64,000 nucleotides of DNA from Clostridium sp. (GTDB lineage: Bacteria; Bacillota; Clostridia; Clostridiales; Clostridiaceae). The first letter of the stretch is position 1, and every line of letters begins with the position of its first letter. The notes beneath the pieces were generated by a model. That model was not told the origin of the DNA. It did no database searches and saw nothing but the letters and a program-made list of their open reading frames with translations. The translations under genes and the position numbers were made by a program. Location: assembly GCF_021372645.1 (NCBI RefSeq), contig NZ_JAJFUC010000035.1:1-64000 (forward strand). Reading direction: 5' to 3'. This document shows, piece by piece, positions 1-9,392 of this stretch.

Positions 1-67
1 CTTGCTCTGTTACTAATTTTATTATTTCCATCTTGTATTCTACTGAAAATTTCTTTCTTTTAGTCAT
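1..67 (-). CDS. IS3-family transposase OrfA, N-terminal fragment
   Basis: Only the first 22 codons are in the window. They read MTKRKKFSVEYKMEII followed by KLVTEQ, the basic start and first helix of the OrfA helix-turn-helix domain of IS3/IS150 transposases, which binds the element's ends. An AAGGATG ribosome binding site precedes the ATG at 65-67. The frame runs off the window edge, so whether the copy is intact cannot be judged. The family call rests on a short stretch but the match is characteristic. Confidence 0.6.
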   Translation of the reverse strand, partial: MTKRKKFSVEYKMEIIKLVTEQ

Positions 68-133
68 TTGATTAACACATCCTTATCTGTACTTATTATA
101 CATACTTTTCTATGTGTCTATCAAATAGGGTAT
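1..133 (-). mobile_element. IS3-family element, 5' end, cut by window edge
   Basis: The left edge holds the start of an IS3-type insertion sequence on the minus strand: the first codons of OrfA (next entry) preceded by about 65 bp of upstream DNA. The stretch ending near 133 (reading CCCTATTTGATAGACACAT on the minus strand) resembles the left ends of IS150-like elements. The exact terminus is a guess because the other end and the target duplication lie outside the window. Confidence 0.5.
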
Positions 134-360
134 ACTCCAGAATGTTAGAATGTACTTGTGTAACGGGCAAATATTCTATGTTCATTAAGTTAGTTTATCA
201 TACAATTTTAGAGTTAGATGCTTTTGGTGGCAAATTGCAAAAGTTTGGGAATGCAGAAACTTAAATTGTATTTTCTACAGCTATGGAGCATAGTGGGATA
301 TATCTATTTTTAGAGTTTAATCATAAATAAATATATCCATAAAGAAAAAGAAGTTGAAAG

Positions 361-402
361 AGTTGCCTTAAATGCAAAAATTTATTTGCATTTAAGGCAA
401 CT
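361..402. terminator. Perfect 18-bp inverted repeat
   Basis: AGTTGCCTTAAATGCAAA is followed after a 6-nt loop by its exact reverse complement. A short T-containing tail follows on the plus strand and A-runs precede it, so it could end transcription on either strand. The rest of 134-553 shows no gene. A short open fragment ends near 265 (reading LELDAFGGKLQKFGNAET), which I do not recognise. Confidence 0.5.
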
Positions 403-553
403 TTCTATTGTTAAATTATAAAATGCAGAATAATTTAAAAATTCATGTCATAAAATTATATAAGTATAAGTAAGGATTGATGCTTGATCTTAGTAATAAA
501 GGATTTCTAAAGCAATTAAATTATTAAATAAAATATTGGAGGGAGGAAATATT

Positions 554-784
554 GTGAATGAATATGAGGAAAAGTTAAACGAAAATAAGAACATAATATT
601 GAGAAACATAGAACAGGGTAAAAAAGCTGGAATTAATAAGGTTTCTGCTGTTTTTGCCATAAGCAAGCGGGATGAGATCAGAAAAAATATGGTTACAGAT
701 TTGGCTACTTGGCTAATAACTGATGGATATAAAGTATCACTTAAGGAAGGTGAATTGGAAATATTAACAATTGAATGGGACTAA
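554..784 (+). CDS. Small hypothetical protein (76 aa)
   Basis: I do not recognise this protein. I start it at the GTG at 554 because GGGAGG lies 7 nt upstream; an in-frame ATG at 536 overlaps that ribosome binding site and is less likely. The product is charged and soluble: a Glu/Asn/Lys-rich N-terminal helix, a middle segment KAGINKVSAVFAISKRDEIRK, and an acidic C-terminus ending in EWD. It has no cysteines, signal peptide or membrane segment. It stands alone between an IS end and a structured repeat, and has no operon partner. Confidence 0.6.
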   Translation: MNEYEEKLNENKNIILRNIEQGKKAGINKVSAVFAISKRDEIRKNMVTDLATWLITDGYKVSLKEGELEILTIEWD

Positions 785-823
785 AACATAAGGTTAAATA
801 AGCTGGAGTTTTGTATCTCTTAC

Positions 824-1140
824 ATAAAGTGATTCTTAGCTTCAGATGGAGTTCTCGTAATAGGAATACAATTCTCCACCTGAAGTTTAGAAGAACTTAT
901 CCAGGAGCGTGCAGCCGTTATCTCCCAATTAAGCAGAGAACCTAAAAGTGAGAGTCTGAATCTTGCATTCGGGTGCTCGAACTTTCATACTGTGCATCTA
1001 TGATTTAGTGTGAATTGGTTAAGCAGACATCTCAAGTCTATGATTTGATGATGGTCGCTTACTCTGTGAGTACTTCTATGACTTTAGGACGAGGAGTTTC
1101 ATATATAGAGTAGTGTTACGGAGGCTAGCTATCGGATAAA
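824..1140 (-). repeat. Structured repeat module A, copy 1 (candidate ncRNA)
   Basis: This non-coding stretch matches, in reverse complement, 49742-49957. Long blocks are nearly identical (for example AGAACTTATCCAGGAGCGTG on the plus strand here), while the middle carries about 100 bp absent from the other copy. A stem pairs 840-851 with 874-885 (CTTCAGATGGAG with CTCCACCTGAAG). Its one mismatch becomes a G-U pair if the minus strand is transcribed, so I assign that strand. No reading frame spans it. Conserved blocks around a variable middle suggest a structured RNA or a mobile non-coding element; I do not recognise the family. Confidence 0.6.
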
Positions 1141-1159
1141 CTGAAGAGATATTAAAATA

Positions 1160-1215
1160 AAGTGCAACTTTTCAGGTGGAGTCCTATACTTCACCTGAAT
1201 TTAGTTGAGCAGACA
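1160..1215 (+). repeat. CAGGTGGAG hairpin of repeat family B, without its module
   Basis: TTCAGGTGGAGT (1171-1182) pairs with ACTTCACCTGAA (1188-1199) with one G-U pair. It is followed by ATTTAGTTGA, the same sequence that follows the hairpin in the copies at 24700 and 49958. The downstream module, which begins TTATACCCTCAAGG in those copies, is missing here. The upstream ATAAAGTGCAACTTT is also shared with the other copies. Confidence 0.5.
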
Positions 1216-1338
1216 GAACATCATACAAAATTGCGTGATTGAACAAAGTTCAATGTTAGATAATAGAAAAATATCATGCTATATTATGAATAAATAAAAA
1301 TAATTATTTTATGTTAATAAAAGGAAGGGGTGAAAGCT

Positions 1339-1632
1339 ATGAAAGTTGAGTTTTGTCTTGTAGATAATGGTGATATTGTTTTTACAAAAGAATCAAAAGA
1401 TTTGAAAGATGTAATAGACGTTATTACGAAAGTTGGAACGGAAATAAATTTGTTTTTTAGCAAAGATGATTTCATACATGGTTATGTACAAAACATAATG
1501 TATCAAGTTAATGCAGAAAGTAATGATGAAAGTCTAAGAGTATATTTTTCAAATGATTATACAAAATCTAAAAATAAAGAAAGAATATCTAGTGAACATT
1601 TAAGTGCTACAAAACTAAATGCAAAGAAATAA
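1339..1632 (+). CDS. Small hypothetical protein (97 aa)
   Basis: I do not recognise it. The ATG at 1339 has GGAAGGGG 8 nt upstream; a GTG at 1330 lies inside that site and is rejected. The product is a mixed alpha/beta soluble protein with no cysteine-rich or membrane features: an N-terminal strand MKVEFCLVDNGDIVF, two hydrophobic strands in the middle, and a Lys/Ser-rich C-terminus ending KLNAKK. It stands alone, with module A upstream and the ACT/UPF0210 operon promoter 180 bp downstream. Confidence 0.6.
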   Translation: MKVEFCLVDNGDIVFTKESKDLKDVIDVITKVGTEINLFFSKDDFIHGYVQNIMYQVNAESNDESLRVYFSNDYTKSKNKERISSEHLSATKLNAKK

Positions 1633-1810
1633 TATAAATTAAAAATATAGTTTTTTTGAAGATACACTAAAGCAGTAAGTATAATAAATTAAACTTGCTG
1701 CTTAATTAAATAGAATATGTGTAGATTATACATAGAGGCCTTGAATTTCAAAAATAAATAGTAGTAACACGAATAAAAAGAAAAAAATGTTATAAAATGT
1801 TCTGTAAAAA

Positions 1811-1839
1811 TTGACAAAATATAATATAAATTATAGAAT
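1811..1839 (+). promoter_or_regulatory. Sigma-A type promoter for the ACT/UPF0210 pair
   Basis: TTGACA at 1811-1816 is separated by 17 nt from TAGAAT at 1834-1839, a near-consensus vegetative promoter about 100 nt upstream of the ACT gene. The 305-nt gap between 1632 and 1939 otherwise holds only AT-rich DNA and a short ATCCAATTC/GAATTGGAT hairpin near 1860-1883. Confidence 0.55.
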
Positions 1840-1938
1840 AAATATAGCAATCATGATATTATCCAATTCAATGCGAATTGGATTTAATATTTTAGTAAAG
1901 TATCTTAAAAAATAAACTTATGAATGGAGTAGATAAGC

Positions 1939-2208
1939 ATGAAAGCAATATTAACAGTAATTGGGCAAGATAAAGTTGGTATTATAGCAGGGATTAGTCA
2001 AAAAATGTTAGAATATAGCATTAATATATTAGACGTTAATCAAACTATAATGCAAGGTTTTTTCACTATGATAATGGTATTAGACTGCAAAGAGATGAAG
2101 GGCAGTTTTGAAGATGTTCGTGCAGGGCTTACAGTTGAAGGTGAAAGACTTGGGGTGGAAATAAAGGTACAAAGAGAAGAAATATTTAAGTCAATGCATT
2201 CATTATAA
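1939..2208 (+). CDS. ACT domain-containing protein (UPF0237 family)
   Basis: The whole 89-residue protein is one ACT domain, a small beta-alpha fold that usually binds an amino acid and regulates a partner. The opening MKAILTVIGQDKVGIIAGIS is the family signature, with the ligand-site loop D-K-V-G-I near residues 11-15. Length matches the UPF0237 family. Its stop lies 13 nt before the start of the UPF0210 gene and the two are commonly paired in Firmicutes, so it is probably the regulatory or binding subunit for that protein. The ligand and process are unknown. Confidence 0.88.
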   Translation: MKAILTVIGQDKVGIIAGISQKMLEYSINILDVNQTIMQGFFTMIMVLDCKEMKGSFEDVRAGLTVEGERLGVEIKVQREEIFKSMHSL

Positions 2209-2221
2209 TTAGGAGGGGCTT

Positions 2222-3577
2222 ATGAATACTAATAATATACTTGAAACCATAAAAATGATTGAAGAAGAAAGACTTGATGTAAGAACTATAACAATGGGTA
2301 TTTCATTACTTGATTGCATAGATCCAGATGGAGATAAAGCTAGAATTAAAATATATGATAAGATTACAAAATCTGCTGAACATTTAGTAGAAGTGGGCAG
2401 ACAAATAGAATCAGAATTTGGTATTCCAATAGTTAATAAGAGAGTTTCAATAACTCCAATGTCAATAATTGCAGGGGCTACAGATGAAACTGATTATGTT
2501 GAATTTGCAAGAACTTTAGACAGAGCAGCTCACACTTTAGGAATAGATTTCTTAGGTGGTTTTTCAGCATTAGTTCATAAAGGTTGCACTAAGGGAGACA
2601 AGATTTTAATTAAGTCAATTCCAGAAGCATTAGCAGTAACTCAAAAAGTTTGTGCATCTGTTAATGTAGGTTGTACAAAATCAGGAATAAATATGAATGC
2701 TGTAAGAGACATGGCAGATGTTATAAAACAAACTGCAGAACTTACTAAGGATGCAAAGGGATTTGGATGTGCAAAATTAGTTATATTTGCAAATGCAGTT
2801 GAAGATAATCCATTTATGGCAGGAGCTTTTCATGGAATCGGAGAAGCTGAAAAAATTATAAATGTTGGAGTAAGTGGACCAGGAGTTGTTAAGAGAGCTC
2901 TTGAAAAAGTAAGAGGGCAATCTTTTGACGTTGTTGCAGAAACAATTAAGCAAACTGCATTTAAAGTTACTAGAATGGGCGAATTAGTTGCAAAAGAAGC
3001 GTCAAGAAGATTAGATGTACCTTTTGGTATAGTTGACTTATCTCTTGCACCAACACCAGCTGTTGGAGATTCGGTTGCAGAAATTTTAGAAGAAATAGGT
3101 CTTGAACAAGTTGGAACTCATGGTACTATTGCAGCACTTGCAATGCTTAACGATGCAGTTAAAAAAGGTGGAGTTATGGCATGTAGTCATGTTGGAGGCT
3201 TAAGTGGAGCTTTCATACCAGTATCAGAAGATGCAGGAATGATAGCTGCAGTAAATAGTGGATCATTAAATTTAGAAAAATTAGAAGGTATGACATGCGT
3301 ATGTTCAGTTGGTCTTGATATGATTGCAATTCCTGGAGATACACCAGCATCAACAATTGCAGGTATGATTGCGGATGAAGCAGCAATAGGAGTAATTAAT
3401 AATAAGACTACAGCTGTTAGAATAATACCAGCACCAGGATGTGTAGTTGGAGATATGGTTGAATTTGGTGGTCTTTTAGGTACAGCACCTGTAATGAAAG
3501 TAAACGGAAAATCATCAGAGTTATTTTATAACAGAGGTGGAAGAATTCCAGCACCTATACATTCATTTAAGAACTAA
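2222..3577 (+). CDS. PFL family protein UPF0210 (DUF711)
   Basis: This is a full-length 451-residue member of the UPF0210/DUF711 family, whose structure relates to pyruvate formate-lyase-like barrels although no reaction is established. The family is recognised from the N-terminal segment on intent and timing of strands ([15 protein letters not shown]), glycine-rich loops ([15 protein letters not shown]) and the C-terminal [19 protein letters not shown] lies close before the ATG. It forms an operon with the ACT gene, served by the promoter at 1811, and is closed by the terminator at 3661. No signal peptide is seen, so it is cytoplasmic. Confidence 0.9.
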   Translation: MNTNNILETIKMIEEERLDVRTITMGISLLDCIDPDGDKARIKIYDKITKSAEHLVEVGRQIESEFGIPIVNKRVSITPMSIIAGATDETDYVEFARTLDRAAHTLGIDFLGGFSALVHKGCTKGDKILIKSIPEALAVTQKVCASVNVGCTKSGINMNAVRDMADVIKQTAELTKDAKGFGCAKLVIFANAVEDNPFMAGAFHGIGEAEKIINVGVSGPGVVKRALEKVRGQSFDVVAETIKQTAFKVTRMGELVAKEASRRLDVPFGIVDLSLAPTPAVGDSVAEILEEIGLEQVGTHGTIAALAMLNDAVKKGGVMACSHVGGLSGAFIPVSEDAGMIAAVNSGSLNLEKLEGMTCVCSVGLDMIAIPGDTPASTIAGMIADEAAIGVINNKTTAVRIIPAPGCVVGDMVEFGGLLGTAPVMKVNGKSSELFYNRGGRIPAPIHSFKN

Positions 3578-3660
3578 TTTAAAATATATTTAGTTGAAAA
3601 ATAACAGTTTTAAACAAATGGATAAGATTGTTGAATAGATAATACATAAATAAAAAATAT

Positions 3661-3702
3661 AAAACGCATGGAAAGTGTATAAATTAAACTTCCATGCGTT
3701 TT
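3661..3702 (+). terminator. Rho-independent terminator after UPF0210
   Basis: AAAACGCATGGAA pairs with TTCCATGCGTTTT across a 16-nt loop and runs into T residues (GTTTTTATTT). It lies 84 nt after the UPF0210 stop. Confidence 0.8.
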
Positions 3703-3842
3703 TATTTATATGAAAAATTTATTTTGTTATTCGACAATATATCTATTAGTGACAAAATTTCTTTCGTATAGATATAGACTTTATCATTAGTATTCGCATC
3801 ATTAAGAATAATTTTGGAAATAAAAGTTATAGGACCTAAGGT

Positions 3843-4001
3843 TTAAAAGAAGAATAAGAAAGGCCACAAGTTTCCAAAATTAAATCCATTATTAAATCCA
3901 TTATTAAATCCACAACAGTTATTAAATCCACAACAATTATTAAATCCACAACAGTTATTGCAACAACAATTTCTACGGTGACGTCTACAACAATTTCTCA
4001 T
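3843..4001 (-). CDS. Cysteine-rich CCGFNN-repeat miniprotein (52 aa)
   Basis: A short frame on the minus strand starts at an ATG (3999-4001) with AAAGGAG 9 nt upstream and ends at a TAA. The product begins MRNCCRRHRRNCCCNN, then has three NNCCGF units, degenerate NNGF units, and a hydrophobic end (NLWPFLFFF). It has nine cysteines, all in CC or CCC clusters. Repetitive Cys/Gly/Asn miniproteins of this kind are typical of spore coat or exosporium components in Clostridium and Bacillus, so a spore-surface role is a reasonable inference, not shown. The repeats make the DNA look like a tandem array, but reading frame and ribosome binding site support a gene. Confidence 0.7.
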   Translation of the reverse strand: MRNCCRRHRRNCCCNNCCGFNNCCGFNNCCGFNNGFNNGFNFGNLWPFLFFF

Positions 4002-4188
4002 AATTCATTTCTCCTTTGTACTATTAATCTTTTGTTATAGTAATAATATATTCAACATAATTAAAAAGTGTTACACAATAAAAGTTGGAAATATATGAAA
4101 TAGTATTATATAGATACATAATTAAGTTTATTATGTTATAATAGCGAAAGAGAAAATTAAAAACATAGAAAATTAAGTAGGTGGAAAT

Positions 4189-6255
4189 ATGGTAAATGAA
4201 AAAAAGTTTTTACCAATAAGTAAAAAAGACATGAAAGAAAGAGGTTGGGACGAATGTGATTTTATAGTAGTCACAGCTGATGCATATATAGATCATCATA
4301 GTTTTGGAACTGCAATTATTTCAAGAGTACTTGAAGCACATGGATATAAGGTGGGAATAATTGCTCAACCTGATTGGAAGACTCTTTATGATTTTCAGAA
4401 ACTTGGAAGACCTAAATATGGTTTTTTAGTTAATGCAGGAAATATGGATTCTATGGTTAACCATTATACTGTAAGCAAAAAGCTAAGAGAAAAAGATCTT
4501 TATTCGCCAGGTGGAGAGATGGGGCTTAGGCCAGATAGAGCTACTATTGTTTATTGTAATAAGATAAGAGAATCTTATAAAGATATTAACATTGTAATAG
4601 GAGGAATTGAGGCTAGCCTTAGAAGGTTTGCTCATTATGACTATTGGAGTGACAAAGTAAGAAAATCAATGCTTATTGATAGTACAGCAGATTTATTAAT
4701 TTATGGTATGGGTGAAAAACAAATTGTAGCAGTAGCAGAAAGTTTGAAAAATGGAGTAGTTTCAAAGGACATAACTTATGTAAGAGGTACTTGTTATGCT
4801 ACGGAAAGTTTAGAAGACATACAGGATTATATTGAAATTCCTTCTTATAAAGATGTTTGTGCAGATAAATATAAATATGCGGAAGCTAGTAAGATTGAAT
4901 ATGAGGAGCAAGATTCAGTAAGAGGTCATATTCTTGTACAAAAACATGGGAATAAGTATGTGGTTCAAAATATACCTGAAGCACCTTTAAATAGAGAAGA
5001 ATTAGATGAAGTTTATGGGCTTCCATATATGAAAAGTTATCATCCTATATATGAAGGAAAAGGTGGAATAGCTGCAATTGAAGAAGTTAGGTTTAGTACA
5101 GTAAGTTCTAGAGGATGCTTTGGTGATTGTAAATTTTGTGCTATAACATTTCATCAAGGTAGAGTTGTTCAAAGTAGAAGTAAGGAATCAATATTACAAG
5201 AAGTGGAAGAAATTACACAACTTCCTGATTTTAAAGGATACATACATGATGTTGGTGGACCTACTGCGAACTTTAGAAAACCTGCATGTAGTAAACAATT
5301 AGCATTTGGGGCTTGCATTGCAAAAGAATGTTTATCACCAGCAGTTTGCAAGAATATGGATGTGGATCATACTGAATATTTAGATTTACTTAGATCTATA
5401 AGAAAAGTTCCAGGCGTTAAAAAGGCATTTGTACGTTCTGGGCTTAGATATGATTATATTATGGCTGATAAAGATGATACATTCTTTAAAGAATTAGTTG
5501 AACATCATGTAAGTGGGAAGCTAAAAGTAGCGCCTGAGCATGTTTCAAAGCAAGTTTTAAAATACATGGGTAAGCCGGCAGGTGAAACTTATGATAAGTT
5601 TGTAGATAAGTTCGAGAAAATAACAAAAAAGATTGGTAAGAAACAATATATAGTTCCATATTTAATGTCGTCTCATCCAGGAAGTACATTGGATTGTGCT
5701 ATAGAACTAGCTGAATATTTAAGAGATATAAATTATCAACCAGAGCAAGTGCAAGATTTTTATCCAACACCAGGAACATCAGCTACTACTATGTATTATA
5801 CAGGACTTGACCCAATGACGATGAAAGAAGTTTATGTTCCAAAGACTAAGCATGAAAAAGCTATGCAAAGAGCACTTCTTCAATTTAAAAATTCAAAGTA
5901 TTATACATTAGTATATGAGGCATTGACTGAGGCCGGTAGAACAGATTTAATTGGAGATGGTCCTAAGTGCCTCATAAGAGATAAGAGTCATGGGAATAGT
6001 GGGGGTAATAACAGTAGATATAGAAAAAAACAAGTTCAAGGAGAAAATAATAAAAATAATTCTTATAAAGGAAATAGAAGTATAAAAGAAAAGCATGGAA
6101 GTAAAACTGGAAAATTAAACGATAAAAACTTATCTGTGCAAGGAAAATTTAAAGGAAAGAATGAAAGTAGATATGCTGATAAAACTCAAACTAGCAGAGG
6201 GAAAAGTACTGTTGTAGATAAAAGAAAATCTAGTCCAAGAAATAAATCTAAATAA
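4189..6255 (+). CDS. YgiQ family radical SAM protein
   Basis: The protein has 688 residues. The radical-SAM cluster motif is Cys310-x3-Cys314-x2-Cys317 within [18 protein letters not shown], and the YgiQ N-terminal domain (about residues 5-290) and C-terminal segment ([33 protein letters not shown]) are both present. Family members bind a 4Fe-4S cluster and S-adenosylmethionine; their substrate is unknown. From about residue 595 to the end is a low-complexity Lys/Asn/Ser/Gly tail of roughly 95 residues, basic and probably disordered, possibly binding nucleic acid. It stands alone, with its own terminator at 6270. Confidence 0.92.
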   Translation: MVNEKKFLPISKKDMKERGWDECDFIVVTADAYIDHHSFGTAIISRVLEAHGYKVGIIAQPDWKTLYDFQKLGRPKYGFLVNAGNMDSMVNHYTVSKKLREKDLYSPGGEMGLRPDRATIVYCNKIRESYKDINIVIGGIEASLRRFAHYDYWSDKVRKSMLIDSTADLLIYGMGEKQIVAVAESLKNGVVSKDITYVRGTCYATESLEDIQDYIEIPSYKDVCADKYKYAEASKIEYEEQDSVRGHILVQKHGNKYVVQNIPEAPLNREELDEVYGLPYMKSYHPIYEGKGGIAAIEEVRFSTVSSRGCFGDCKFCAITFHQGRVVQSRSKESILQEVEEITQLPDFKGYIHDVGGPTANFRKPACSKQLAFGACIAKECLSPAVCKNMDVDHTEYLDLLRSIRKVPGVKKAFVRSGLRYDYIMADKDDTFFKELVEHHVSGKLKVAPEHVSKQVLKYMGKPAGETYDKFVDKFEKITKKIGKKQYIVPYLMSSHPGSTLDCAIELAEYLRDINYQPEQVQDFYPTPGTSATTMYYTGLDPMTMKEVYVPKTKHEKAMQRALLQFKNSKYYTLVYEALTEAGRTDLIGDGPKCLIRDKSHGNSGGNNSRYRKKQVQGENNKNNSYKGNRSIKEKHGSKTGKLNDKNLSVQGKFKGKNESRYADKTQTSRGKSTVVDKRKSSPRNKSK

Positions 6256-6269
6256 GAATTCACTTTTTT

Positions 6270-6315
6270 AAGCTTTCTAATAGCAGTTTAGTTTTGCAAT
6301 TAGAAAGCTTTTTAT
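6270..6315 (+). terminator. Terminator between ygiQ-like and lactonase genes
   Basis: AAGCTTTCTAAT pairs exactly with ATTAGAAAGCTT across a 17-nt loop, followed by TTTT. It lies between two convergent genes and could serve both. Confidence 0.75.
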
Positions 6316-6364
6316 GTTAAGAGTATACTCCGTGAGAAGAATAAACTAGAACATGATTATATGA

Positions 6365-7423
6365 TTAAATAAATTCTATACACGTGGGAGTTGGAATAGT
6401 TTCTGATTTGATAAATGTTAATATACCTGTTGTTTGGTTAATAGAAAATATAGAAATATTATCAGAACTTTCGTTGGCACAAAGCAAGAAGTTACCTGTT
6501 GGGTCTAATTGAAAATCTTTAGGTGAATCACCGTTGCAAGAAAAAGTATCTACATACTTTAATTTTCCATCATCTTGGTTTATAAAAAATAAGCTTAAAG
6601 AATTATTTCCTCTCTCTGAAGTGTATAAAAATTTATTATTTTTATGAATACGTATAGCAGCACCACATTTTTTATCGTTATAGTCTTTAGGTAAACTGCT
6701 TAAAGTTTGTATATTCTCAAAAGGAATTTCTGATTTTGAGTTATATTTAAAAACAAAAATCTCAGAAGTTAGCTCACTTAAGACATAATAAAAAGGATTT
6801 GCCTTTGAATAAGTTATATGTCTTGGACCTGTTCCTCTTGGAAATGAATAGCTAAGATCATCTTTTTGAACAAGCTTATTATCTTCTAAGCTGGAAATTA
6901 TCATTTTATCAATGCCTAAATCAACGGACATGATATATTTTTCATCTGCTGTAAACATAGAACAATGAATGTGAGGTTTTTCTTGTCTTGAAATATTTAT
7001 ACTACAGGCATTATGACTACCGAGCATAGGAGAATTTAAAATTAAGCCATCTAAGGTATTATAAACAAGCATTTTATTTTCATGGTAGTTTGATGAAATT
7101 AATACTTGTTTGTTATTACTTATACTCAAGTGGCAAGGTGGTTTTTCTTCCGATAGATTAAAATTTATCAAATGCAGTTTATCTTCTTCTTGCCAATATT
7201 TAAATGATGATACCCCAGACTTTTCACCAATTTTGCAAGTGGAATAAATAATATGCCTTACTTTATCAATGGATAAATATGTAGGATTTTCTATTTCATA
7301 AGCCAAATTAAATTTTTCAATATTACCAGAAACCATATCAAAATTAATCCTATAAATTCCCTTGCTTTTATTTTTGGTATAAGTTCCAATAAACCCAACT
7401 ATAACATTTTGTTTTAATATCAT
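6365..7423 (-). CDS. Lactonase family beta-propeller protein
   Basis: At 352 residues this matches the YbhE/Pgl-type lactonase family, seven-bladed propellers of which some hydrolyse 6-phosphogluconolactone. Diagnostic segments are the start VGFIGTYTKNKSKGIY, the GTGPRHITYS loop near residue 193, the KCGAAIRIHKNNKFLYTSERG segment near 250-270, and the C-terminal FQLDPTGNFLLCANESSDNI. Metal and lactone ligands usually sit in the GPRH and R-x-N loops; the GPRH motif is intact. A purine-rich AAGGGGGC site precedes the ATG. No signal peptide. The substrate is inferred from family only. Confidence 0.85.
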   Translation of the reverse strand: MILKQNVIVGFIGTYTKNKSKGIYRINFDMVSGNIEKFNLAYEIENPTYLSIDKVRHIIYSTCKIGEKSGVSSFKYWQEEDKLHLINFNLSEEKPPCHLSISNNKQVLISSNYHENKMLVYNTLDGLILNSPMLGSHNACSINISRQEKPHIHCSMFTADEKYIMSVDLGIDKMIISSLEDNKLVQKDDLSYSFPRGTGPRHITYSKANPFYYVLSELTSEIFVFKYNSKSEIPFENIQTLSSLPKDYNDKKCGAAIRIHKNNKFLYTSERGNNSLSLFFINQDDGKLKYVDTFSCNGDSPKDFQLDPTGNFLLCANESSDNISIFSINQTTGILTFIKSETIPTPTCIEFI

Positions 7424-7645
7424 TATGTATGCCCCCTTTTTGTCATATATTTATAAGTATAGCATAAATATACGTGGGAGATTTTTGTACATGTAACATA
7501 GACAATACTCATTTTGCTTATTTGATAATAAAGTATAAAAATATATAAAAATTCATAATTATACATAATAATTAATATAAAAATACAATTTTGGAAGATT
7601 AAATTTTTGTAAATAATCAATTGTGTGATTTTAGGCATATGAAAG

Positions 7646-7736
7646 AAAATAACAAGTCCATGATGCGATGTATATTTTGTTTCAGGCGAAGAAATATGAA
7701 GCAAAATATACTAACATGCTGACTTGTTATTTTTTT
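7646..7736 (+). terminator. Long structured hairpin ending in a T-run
   Basis: AATAACAAGTC (7648-7658) pairs with GACTTGTTATT (7721-7731). Inside it GTATATTTTGTTTCA pairs with TGAAGCAAAATATAC with one bulge, and seven Ts follow. The remainder of 7424-7984 contains no credible gene. It looks like an intrinsic terminator, but no plus-strand gene ends nearby, so it may instead be a leader attenuator 250 nt upstream of metA or the end of an unannotated small RNA. Confidence 0.55.
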
Positions 7737-7984
7737 GAATATGCCTTAATTTAAGAAAAGTCATGATATTGATTACATTTATTAGTTAATTTCATACGAA
7801 TGCATTAAAGAAACTTAATTTGGATATATAATATATATTAAGTTTTTGATGTTGATAAGCTATAAAACTTTGATATAATAGTTATAAGCATATTTGGACA
7901 GTTATATCTTTTTAGATGCTTAAATAAAATAATTTTAAATTAATTTCAAGCAATAAGTATTCAAGTAGAAGGGGGAGTTTAGGA

Positions 7985-8899
7985 ATGCCAATAAGAATTC
8001 CTATAGAATTGCCTGCATTTCAGGTTTTATCTAATGAAAATATATTCATAATGAATGATGAGAGGGCTAATACTCAAGATATAAGACCGCTAAGAATAGC
8101 AATTCTTAATTTAATGCCTAAAAAAATAGTAACAGAAAATCAATTACTTAGATATTTATCTAATACACCACTGCAAGTAGAAATAAAGCTACTTCAAACT
8201 AAGAGCTACATTTCTCAGAATACGCCTTCGGAACATTTAAATAAGTTTTATAGTTACTTTGATGACATAAAACATGAAAAATTTGATGGATTTTTAATAA
8301 CTGGGGCTCCTGTTGAACAAATGAAATTTGAAGATGTTACATATTGGAAAGAACTCACTGAAATAATGGAGTGGAGCAAAACTAATGTATTTTCAACATT
8401 TTATATTTGTTGGGGTGCTCAAGCTGGATTAAATTATCACTATAATATACCTAAATATGCTTTAAAAGAAAAAATGTTTGGAATATTCTCACATGGGGTA
8501 AATAATGAAAAGGCGGATCTTACAAGAGGTTTAGATGATGTATTCTATGCACCACATTCTAGGCATGCTGAAGTTAGACGTGAAGATATAGATAAAATTC
8601 CAGACCTTGAAATTTTATCTGAATCTGAAGATGCTGGCGTATTTATTGTAGCAACAAAAGATAGAAGAAGTGTATTTATAACAGGTCATATGGAATATGA
8701 TAGAAATACATTAAAAGAAGAATATATAAGAGATAAAGAGAAGGGAGATAATATACAAATACCTAAAAACTATTTCAAAAATGATGATGTAAATGAAACC
8801 CCTCAATATACATGGAGAGGTGCTGCAAGTATAGTTTTTGGAAATTGGCTAAATTATTGTGTATATCAAAATACACCTTATGATCTTAATACGCTTTAA
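7985..8899 (+). CDS. metA: Homoserine O-acetyltransferase (MetA family)
   Basis: MetA family enzymes acylate L-homoserine, the first committed step of methionine synthesis. All 304 residues align with the family: catalytic Cys142 lies in [10 protein letters not shown], with the His/Glu pair at about 236 and 238 (GHMEYD). Residue 111 is Glu ([12 protein letters not shown]); in characterised MetA proteins Glu at this position goes with acetyl-CoA and Gly with succinyl-CoA, so I call an acetyltransferase although the family is often labelled succinyltransferase. GGGGGAG precedes the ATG. No SAM riboswitch is recognisable upstream. The 3' end overlaps the convergent DUF1294 gene by 14 nt. Confidence 0.93.
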   Translation: MPIRIPIELPAFQVLSNENIFIMNDERANTQDIRPLRIAILNLMPKKIVTENQLLRYLSNTPLQVEIKLLQTKSYISQNTPSEHLNKFYSYFDDIKHEKFDGFLITGAPVEQMKFEDVTYWKELTEIMEWSKTNVFSTFYICWGAQAGLNYHYNIPKYALKEKMFGIFSHGVNNEKADLTRGLDDVFYAPHSRHAEVRREDIDKIPDLEILSESEDAGVFIVATKDRRSVFITGHMEYDRNTLKEEYIRDKEKGDNIQIPKNYFKNDDVNETPQYTWRGAASIVFGNWLNYCVYQNTPYDLNTL

Positions 8900-9155
8900 A
8901 ATAAAATATAATTAAACAAATTTGCATAAGAAGTATAAATGGAACTCCAATTGTAAACTTCTTATGCTTTATTTTATGCCTAAAACTAGACATTCCGAGT
9001 AGCATACCAATAGTTCCTCCAAAAGCAGAGATTCCTAAAAGAGTTTTTTCGGGTATTCTCCATTCTTTATGAATAGCTCTTTGCTTATCTATAAGCATAA
9101 TGAAGAACCCAAGCAAATTAATAATCAATAAATATGTTAGAACAACTTTAAGCAT
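8886..9155 (-). CDS. DUF1294 domain membrane protein
   Basis: This 89-residue protein has a hydrophobic N-terminal helix ([19 protein letters not shown]), the DUF1294 core ([18 protein letters not shown], then [11 protein letters not shown]), and a last membrane helix. The family is of unknown function and often follows cold-shock or nucleic acid-binding domains; here it stands alone. I start at the ATG at 9153-9155 with TTGGAGTGA just upstream; the open frame continues 22 codons further but that extension has no ribosome binding site. Confidence 0.85.
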   Translation of the reverse strand: MLKVVLTYLLIINLLGFFIMLIDKQRAIHKEWRIPEKTLLGISAFGGTIGMLLGMSSFRHKIKHKKFTIGVPFILLMQICLIIFYFKAY

Positions 9156-9305
9156 AACATTCACTCCAATATAATAATGTAAATTTATTATTATGATAGC
9201 ACAAATTATATTGGAGTACAAAAATATTAAATATAATCATTTAATTCAATCAAAAGATGTTAATAACCAATCAAATATTTTGCAACAGACGCTTAAAAGA
9301 ACAAT

Positions 9306-9359
9306 AAATCTTCTATTTCTATTTTTCATTTACGAGGAAAGTATAGAAATAGAAGATTT
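9306..9359. repeat. 17-bp perfect inverted repeat
   Basis: AAATCTTCTATTTCTAT (9306-9322) is repeated in exact reverse complement at 9343-9359. It lies just past the stop of the minus-strand prenyltransferase gene, so it may be its terminator, although the T-tract on that side is weak. Confidence 0.45.
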
Positions 9360-9392
9360 CCATTATATCATTAATATCTTGAGTCAACTTAT

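Noticed and set aside
3890-3960. Short tandem repeats that look like a small CRISPR or minisatellite
   Set aside because: The units are 18 nt, in frame, and encode NNCCGF; there are no spacers.
7423-7704. A 93-codon open frame on the minus strand upstream of the lactonase gene
   Set aside because: No ribosome binding site, composition dominated by Ile/Tyr from AT-rich DNA, and it covers the structured hairpin at 7646-7736.
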